A stretch of DNA of 64,000 bases, from contig OX359289.1 of the NCBI GenBank assembly GCA_947179395.2, positions 69,990,229 to 70,054,228 on the forward strand. Reading direction: 5' to 3'. Under the pieces are notes generated by a model. The model had not been told where the DNA came from. It searched no databases and saw only the letters and a program-made list of their open reading frames with translations. Positions 59,001 through 64,000 of this stretch are shown piece after piece. Numbering within the stretch: the stretch's first letter is position 1; every line of letters begins with the position of its first letter. Made by a program: the position numbers and the translations under genes. This DNA comes from Pulicaria dysenterica. Lineage: Eukaryota > Streptophyta > Magnoliopsida > Asterales > Asteraceae.

Positions 59001-59568
59001 CCTTTGTACATATTCTTGTGAATCTTTTCTCCCCTAGATGTACATCCACTAAGTTGTTATCGACTATGAACTTATCAAACTGTTGTGCGTTACTCAACAC
59101 CAATTCCGTGTTCAGTCTCTCCTCCCTCGATCTGACCTCATTAAAATCTCCGAACAGAATATGATCAACATTTGAACTTTTTATGAGCTCTTCTAATCGC
59201 ATCCACAAAAACTGTTTTTTATCAGCTACATGTGGACCGTGTACATTCACTATTAACACTTTACCCCATTTGTTACTCCAATTCCCCAATACTGCCACAA
59301 AGTTTTCATCTACACGTGCTTCTACATCCTTTAAAACATTTGAATCCCATACCATCAGTAAACCCCCGGCATTTTTAACAGCTTCTTTATGAACATACTC
59401 AAAATTACATGAACCCCAAAACTCCTCTATCATCTCTTCACTAATTTGATTCATTTTAGTCTCCTGAATCCCTAACATTACTGGCATTTCATGATAGCAT
59501 AATTCTTTTAACCATCCTCTTTTCTCAATTGATCCTAATCCCCTTATATTTAGCGACATAATCTTCAT
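56075..59568 (-). pseudogene. LINE ORF2: endonuclease-reverse transcriptase (one frameshift)
   Basis: The N-terminal 862-residue frame (59568-56980) has an endonuclease/exonuclease/phosphatase domain at about 1-230: SLNIRG at 5-10, GIQETK near 33, LFGDFNEV near 138 and LSDHCPVIL near 222. The reverse transcriptase has FRSISLIGCYYKIVSNILANR, KIDFEKAYESIEW and GVRQGDPLSPYLFLIAAEGF, with catalytic YADD at about 685-688. The frame is lost in or just after a 12-C run (57001-57012). The sequence resumes off-frame with SLLGKWYWRFMSNKGS (56983-56075, 302 residues), which carries the C-terminal zf-RVT domain (CPRCKEEKEDTIHALVSC). The intact enzyme nicks target DNA and copies LINE RNA there. A sequencing error in the homopolymer could be the only fault. 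Confidence 0.9.
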
Positions 59569-59607
59569 ATTAAACGTATGGATTTCGAAACTTACCTTCT
59601 GGTGAAC

Positions 59608-61680
59608 TCATGACTGGATGTCGTTCCACGTGAACCCCACATGTGAACCAATTATTCTTGTGTTCAACGATGATTCCGGAGTATCTTTATCGTCCAATCT
59701 CGATCCCTTTCCACCCCGCTGTAGCTTGCTTCCCGTTTCCTTCGATTCTTTCCGCTTTGTTCTTCTAGCAATCGACCTCGCTAAAGCCTTTATCTCTCTA
59801 AGACTCCTGTTACCCGAACCCAATGGTGGGAAAATAACACTCTCAGATCTCTTATTTTCCTTCTTTGAATCTGACTTCTTTGATTTTCCCCTTTCTCGAT
59901 CTTTTTCTTCCCCTGTCTCTGAAACTCCAGCCCTTGTTTTGTCCATATAACTCTTCTTTGACTCTGGGCCTGTTTTAGTTAAAGAATTATTAAAGTCCAC
60001 CGATTTCTCCCTTCCATTGTTTGGGCTTTCTCTGTTTTTTTTAGGCCCAACTACATTATAATCCATTGAGTCCAGTCTACTTTCTTGATTAATTGTGTCT
60101 GCACCCTCCCCCTCACTCTCCGTAGTTTCTGTATTCTTCTTCTCATCATTAACTTTTTCTTTTTCCATCTTATTTACTTTATTGCTATCTTTCCCAATGA
60201 ATCTTTGTTTTTTCCAAGTTACCTCTTCATGATTACATGCACATGCAGATTGTTCGTCTTCAATCTCCTCCTCCCAACTTTTCGACTTCCCCATTTCCGT
60301 TTCGTTTGTGTTCGGGACCTCTTCCTCGTTACCCATCTGATGTTCATCGTAATCGTCCTTGCCTGAATCGGAGTTCGAATCATCATCGGTATTTTCGTTT
60401 TCCTCCTCCAAAAACCCATCCAAAAACCCATCATCCTCTGACGAAAACCATTCACCGTCGTCTGATTTCCCATCACTGGTCTTGTCTTCTTCATCACTTA
60501 TTTCGTCTATCCAATCCACCTCCTTCATGAATATTTCTTTGGAACCTTCTTCGTACTTAACTATTAGGTGTTCCATTAATGGGTATTCGTATGCTGTCGT
60601 TATGAGTACTCTACCAGATACCAAGGATGATGAACTGTTCCAAGAGCAGTTGGACGTCGATATAACCTCTCCCCATCTTGATGCTATTTTCTTAAAATTT
60701 TCCTCCGACCATAAATTCAGGGGAACTCCGTAAATCTTTACCCATGTCATGCGTGAACAACTTGAGTATTCTTTACACCAAAATTCTCCTTTTGATAACC
60801 ACCTCCAAATCTCATGTTCTTTATCTTTCATTATCTCACCCGCCACCTGTTTAAATTCGAATGTTAATAATAAATCTGACCCACCAAGAAATTTCCAGTA
60901 TAGCACACAGGGGCATGCTAACTTGATTATACTATCGATGTCTTCAAGCATTTCGTGGTCTTTCACTTTAGTTAATATACTGCTTTCCAGAATTGGTTCA
61001 ACATCTCTATTAATTTTAATCCCTTTAATTATGTCCCATTTACTGAAACTCCTACTCTTCAATCCCCCTTGCATGTTTCTTGTTATCTCTTCCTTTGTTT
61101 CTTGTTCTTCCGCAACCTTTTTACTCTCAACACTGTGTTTCTGTTTTGTGTTTTCTCCGTTCTTCTTCCCTTTTACTACCTCACACAAGCTCCTTCCATC
61201 TCTTAAATTCTTTGTTTCCACGTTTCTTTCCTTGCTCTCCTCCTTTTGATCTCTGTTTAACACTCTTCGATTTTGTTGACCCCCTATTTGTTCCCTTTGA
61301 TCTTTTGCTACATACACATTTAATTTGTATGTTCCTATCCACAATCCGTTTAGAGATCTCATCATTTCTCCTTTATGTTTCACCTCTGTGAATCTCACGA
61401 AACCAAATCTTCTTCCATCTTTCAATAATCTCCTTGCCACATACACGTCCCTTACTTTCCCGACTTTCTTGAATAGGCTCCACAGTTGCACCTCTTTGAT
61501 CTCCTTTGGAAAATTGCAGAAGAAATAAGAAACCATACTGCCTCTAGTGTCTTTCCCATTAAATCGGTTCGTAACGTTCTTCCGTTGATTGTTCCTTCCT
61601 AGTTCAAAGCTCCAGTTTGAAGATCTTCGAGTTTCAGACCTCACTCTCTCTCTAGCGCTCACCCTCACTCTCTCTCTCAT
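59608..61680 (-). CDS. LINE ORF1: RNA-binding protein with RRM
   Basis: An intact 690-residue ORF. An RRM-type fold is at about 50-125 (VSYFFCNFPKEIKEVQLWSL and RRFGFVRFTE, RNP-like). A second region at about 230-400, with FWCKEYSSCSRMTWVKIYGV and LNLWSEENFKKIASRWGEV, resembles the DUF4283-type domain of plant LINE ORF1 proteins. Then comes a strongly acidic stretch (EISDEEDKTSDGKSDDGEW and following) and a basic tail rich in R, K, E and S. Plant L1 ORF1 proteins bind element RNA in the ribonucleoprotein. There is no CCHC knuckle that I can see. It starts about 20 bp inside the 5' end of the element and ends 40 bp before ORF2. Confidence 0.85.
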   Translation of the reverse strand: MRERVRVSARERVRSETRRSSNWSFELGRNNQRKNVTNRFNGKDTRGSMVSYFFCNFPKEIKEVQLWSLFKKVGKVRDVYVARRLLKDGRRFGFVRFTEVKHKGEMMRSLNGLWIGTYKLNVYVAKDQREQIGGQQNRRVLNRDQKEESKERNVETKNLRDGRSLCEVVKGKKNGENTKQKHSVESKKVAEEQETKEEITRNMQGGLKSRSFSKWDIIKGIKINRDVEPILESSILTKVKDHEMLEDIDSIIKLACPCVLYWKFLGGSDLLLTFEFKQVAGEIMKDKEHEIWRWLSKGEFWCKEYSSCSRMTWVKIYGVPLNLWSEENFKKIASRWGEVISTSNCSWNSSSSLVSGRVLITTAYEYPLMEHLIVKYEEGSKEIFMKEVDWIDEISDEEDKTSDGKSDDGEWFSSEDDGFLDGFLEEENENTDDDSNSDSGKDDYDEHQMGNEEEVPNTNETEMGKSKSWEEEIEDEQSACACNHEEVTWKKQRFIGKDSNKVNKMEKEKVNDEKKNTETTESEGEGADTINQESRLDSMDYNVVGPKKNRESPNNGREKSVDFNNSLTKTGPESKKSYMDKTRAGVSETGEEKDRERGKSKKSDSKKENKRSESVIFPPLGSGNRSLREIKALARSIARRTKRKESKETGSKLQRGGKGSRLDDKDTPESSLNTRIIGSHVGFTWNDIQS

Positions 61681-61719
61681 CTTAATCTCTTTTTTTACTT
61701 AAAAAAAATCTTTTGTTTT

Positions 61720-62700
61720 ATTTTATGTGTTTCTACATATACGAGTTTGTATAAAAATTAAAAGTATATGTTAATAAACAAAAAGAACAATGTTTAATAA
61801 CAAATACTCACAAATCAAGTTAATTAGAAACTGAAAATTTAAACAGCTAATTTCAAATATAATAGATAAAAAAAATCATATCAAATAGGCAAAGAATACA
61901 AATTCATAGCAAAACGCAATTTGAAATCCTCACCATATACATTTGTCAACTTATTACAAGTTTTCTAACATAAGTCTCCTTCAGGTTATATATTTATTGT
62001 ACACAATTTTCTTCCATTCCTACTAGCAGAATGTTAGCGACTCATTTACTACACTAAACTTCTTATGGCCATTTTACTGGACCTATATTTTAAGCTTTGA
62101 TTATCAACATTTATTGTCTAGCCATATTCATACTTTCAAACATGTCATGTAAAACACCATCCTCAAACTTAGAATATATGATTAGATAATTATAATAAAC
62201 CTTTGAAGTTTTGGTAGTTTAAGAAAACAAAATTTATCGCATACATTGAACTGGTATTTGCGGACTTACTCTGTTTTTATAATGACAAGCTTCATATATT
62301 CCTACCATTTATAAAGGTCCATATTGTACGTTGTAGTATTATTGTCAAATCATTTTGAATCCCCACAGACTATGTGTGCATTTTTCTGACATTATGTGTC
62401 GATTCGTCTTTAACGACCTTTAATAGAATATCATATGGTTTGTAATATGCATTATGTAGTCATATTTTTAGCCCTATTTACATAAACTAATCCGATGTAA
62501 ACTAAAATCTGACGACATTTCCATTATTAAAAATGTTCATATCTACTTTACAAATGCTATTAGTTAAATATATCCGCAGCAAAGCGCGGAAACATAACCC
62601 TCGTTAGTCAACATTTGCGGCTGATATTTCTTAATATATACATTTTATTTTACTTTTCTTTTTTTTCTTTTAAATTTTGGATAAATTTATTTTTATTTTT
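61720..62700. other. AT-rich intergenic DNA
   Basis: No gene seen. At 62571-62588 the short hairpin TCCGCAGCAAAGCGCGGA is followed by a CGTTAG, which may be a decayed Helitron-like 3' end (CTAG changed to TTAG); this is weak. Confidence 0.35.
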
Positions 62701-62728
62701 ATAATATGAATTTAATAAGTTATTTTTT

Positions 62729-63200
62729 AGATGCAGTGATTTTTTTAATTATTGAGATACAATATTTTTATACAAGATGTAGTGATTTTTTTAAATAAGA
62801 ACCATCGAGTACTTCAACTTAAATGCAATAATTTATAATAGAACTATGTTTTTTAGACGAGATATAATGATTATAAGCTAAATGCAGTGATTTCGTTATT
62901 TCACAAAAATGGTGCATCAGATGCAATATTTTCTAGATGCGCTATATTTTCCTGCATTTAATTTTATATTCTATAAAGCATATTGGTTTATTGAAAATGT
63001 CATATTGAAAGGCAAATCATATTTTTACAATTTTCAAATGACTATCATTCAAGTTTTTTGCACTAAATTTATAATAGATGCAGTATTTCTACTATACTAG
63101 ATGCAGCGTTTCTACTACACTAGATGCAGTGCTACTACCGTTACACATTTTAAGCCAGATGCTGTTATTTCATAAAAATGTTGCATCAGATGCAACATTT
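62729..63200. repeat. Iterated AGATGCAGTG motif region
   Basis: About ten copies of AGATGC(A/T)(G/A/C) variants, for example near 62729, 62881, 62918, 62934, 63077, 63101, 63121, 63158 and 63188. ACAAAAATG/ATAAAAATG followed by TGCATCAGATGCAA occurs twice. It lies just inside the right end of the possible large element. Confidence 0.75.
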
Positions 63201-63720
63201 TTTTTCCTGTAAACTAGCGCATCTTATTTGAAGAAGTCAATGGTTTCTTATTTTAAATAACGAGTACATCTTGTCTTAAAACACAATATCTCATCTTTAT
63301 CATTTTTGTTACATCTAGATGCACCTCTTTAATTAAATTATAATCATACTATAGAACAATTATAGTATATATTGTTTTGGATGAAGGGAAAAGAATACTT
63401 TAAATTTATTCATTCAAATCATTAGAAAATTAAACAAATAATTACATAATAAATTGTGTAGATCACATGTTACTTTCATTTGAGAAGTGAAGAATTAAAT
63501 TGGTAAAGAATAAAAGCAATTAAATTAGTTGCAACAAGACAAATACCAAATTAGATGTAATTATTTCCACCTCCACAAAGCAAATTTAACGCCGCCTTTG
63601 TAAATTAATTCCATGCACCCCCGCCGTATAAACCAAAATAAGTCCCGCCATTATAGTGTTCGCAGCGTTCGCAAACTTCAAGCGTTCGCATTCGATCCTT
63701 TCCCTATATGTATATATATA

Positions 63721-63942
63721 GAGGAAAAAGTTCATGCGAGAACCATTTTTAGTGCGAGAACCAATCTGAGCCGTCTAATTCCCACTCCTTCAATGTCATT
63801 GCCTACCCATGAATTCCTCACATGCACCCTGCCACACACTATCCCTCCACGCTCTCCATCCGTTTAACTTCCCATATCTAAGGAACGGCTGAGATTGGTT
63901 CTCGCGGTTCTCGCACTAACAATGGTTCTCGCATGAACCTTC

Positions 63943-63945
<3 letters not shown>
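63721..63945. mobile_element. (TA)n-flanked MITE, copy 3
   Basis: Left end AAAAGTTCATGCGAGAACCA. The right end in reverse complement reads AAGGTTCATGCGAGAACCA. The interior matches copies 1 and 2. Flanks are TA repeats at about 63705-63720 and 63946-63996, the latter running nearly to the window end. Confidence 0.7.
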
Positions 63946-63998
<53 letters not shown>

Positions 63999-64000
63999 TG
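63946..64000. repeat. (TA)n microsatellite at the window end
   Basis: About 50 bp of TA, right border of MITE copy 3, then GGTG. Confidence 0.9.

Larger units (their letters stand above)
55771..61702 (-). mobile_element. Full-length L1-type LINE
   Basis: A perfect 17-bp target duplication AAAAAATCTTTTGTTTT lies at 55754-55770 and 61703-61719. The minus-strand 3' end is a poly-A tail (T run on the + strand after 55770), and only about 20 bp precede the ORF1 start. ORF1 (690 aa) and ORF2 (endonuclease, RT, zf-RVT) follow in order, 40 bp apart. One frameshift in ORF2 is the only major lesion, so this is a young insertion. Confidence 0.93.
54930..63704. mobile_element. Possible large (TA)n-flanked inverted-repeat element enclosing the LINE
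   Basis: The left end (about 54930) reads TAAAGAGATCAAATGCGAACG. The right end in reverse complement (from about 63704) reads AGGGAAAGGATCGAATGCGAACG. They share AAAGNGATCNAATGCGAACG and both abut TA repeats. Without the LINE the element would be about 2.85 kb. No transposase was seen. The ends could instead be two partial copies of one MITE family. Confidence 0.4.

Noticed and set aside
62909..63100. 63-residue ORF in AT-rich DNA
   Set aside because: Overlaps the AGATGCAGTG repeat region and shows no coding-like composition.

Overview
The window looks like nuclear DNA of a eudicot plant, most likely Asteraceae. Three things suggest this: an intron-containing WRKY gene, AT-rich intergenic DNA full of nested retrotransposons, and a Ty1/copia element with a long third ORF of a kind I associate with composites. 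The family call is inference. The plant origin is well supported. I recognise one host gene; almost everything else is transposable-element DNA.

Layout. 1-3330 is AT-rich spacer with a 1.29-kb Mutator-like non-autonomous element (406-1692). 3331-27659 is a nested block. Its outer frame is copia element A on the + strand: 5' LTR 3331-4089, tRNA-iMet primer site, gag-pol pseudogene 21971-26006 and 3' LTR 26900-27659. Between the A leader and the A gag lie two reverse-oriented copia derivatives: C (5000-13147, only a broken gag) and B (13161-21204, an intact gag and no pol). 27660-29154 is spacer with a Helitron-like 3' end at 29155 (minus). 29659-38765 is copia element D on the minus strand, with a perfect AAACG target duplication. 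D keeps gag, protease, integrase and a third ORF but has lost RT-RNase H. 41050-42421 is a reverse-oriented 5' fragment of an A-type element abutting a decayed CACTA transposase (42422-43486). 43487-49034 holds small palindromes, two tandem arrays, an LTR-like fragment and a Helitron-like end.

49383-51996 is a four-exon WRKY group IIb gene (475 aa by my splicing). Its promoter has three W-box cores, and a 354-bp TRIM retrotransposon sits in intron 3. 51997-54320 is spacer with a small hAT-like element. 54321-64000 is a cluster of (TA)n-flanked inverted-repeat elements around a full-length LINE (about 55771-61702, minus, 17-bp target duplication).

The most unusual signal is that each copia family carries its own short inverted-repeat motif in many copies. 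A, its fragment and B share a 13-bp palindrome TTAGCGGCGCTAA; in A it stands in triplets at exactly 23-bp pitch, in both LTR and leader. C carries a 36-bp hairpin built on ACGGTCGAT. D is dense in AACAGTT/AACTGTT, even inside its coding linkers. These may be element-specific protein-binding arrays or RNA structures; no function is shown. All comparisons were made by eye.
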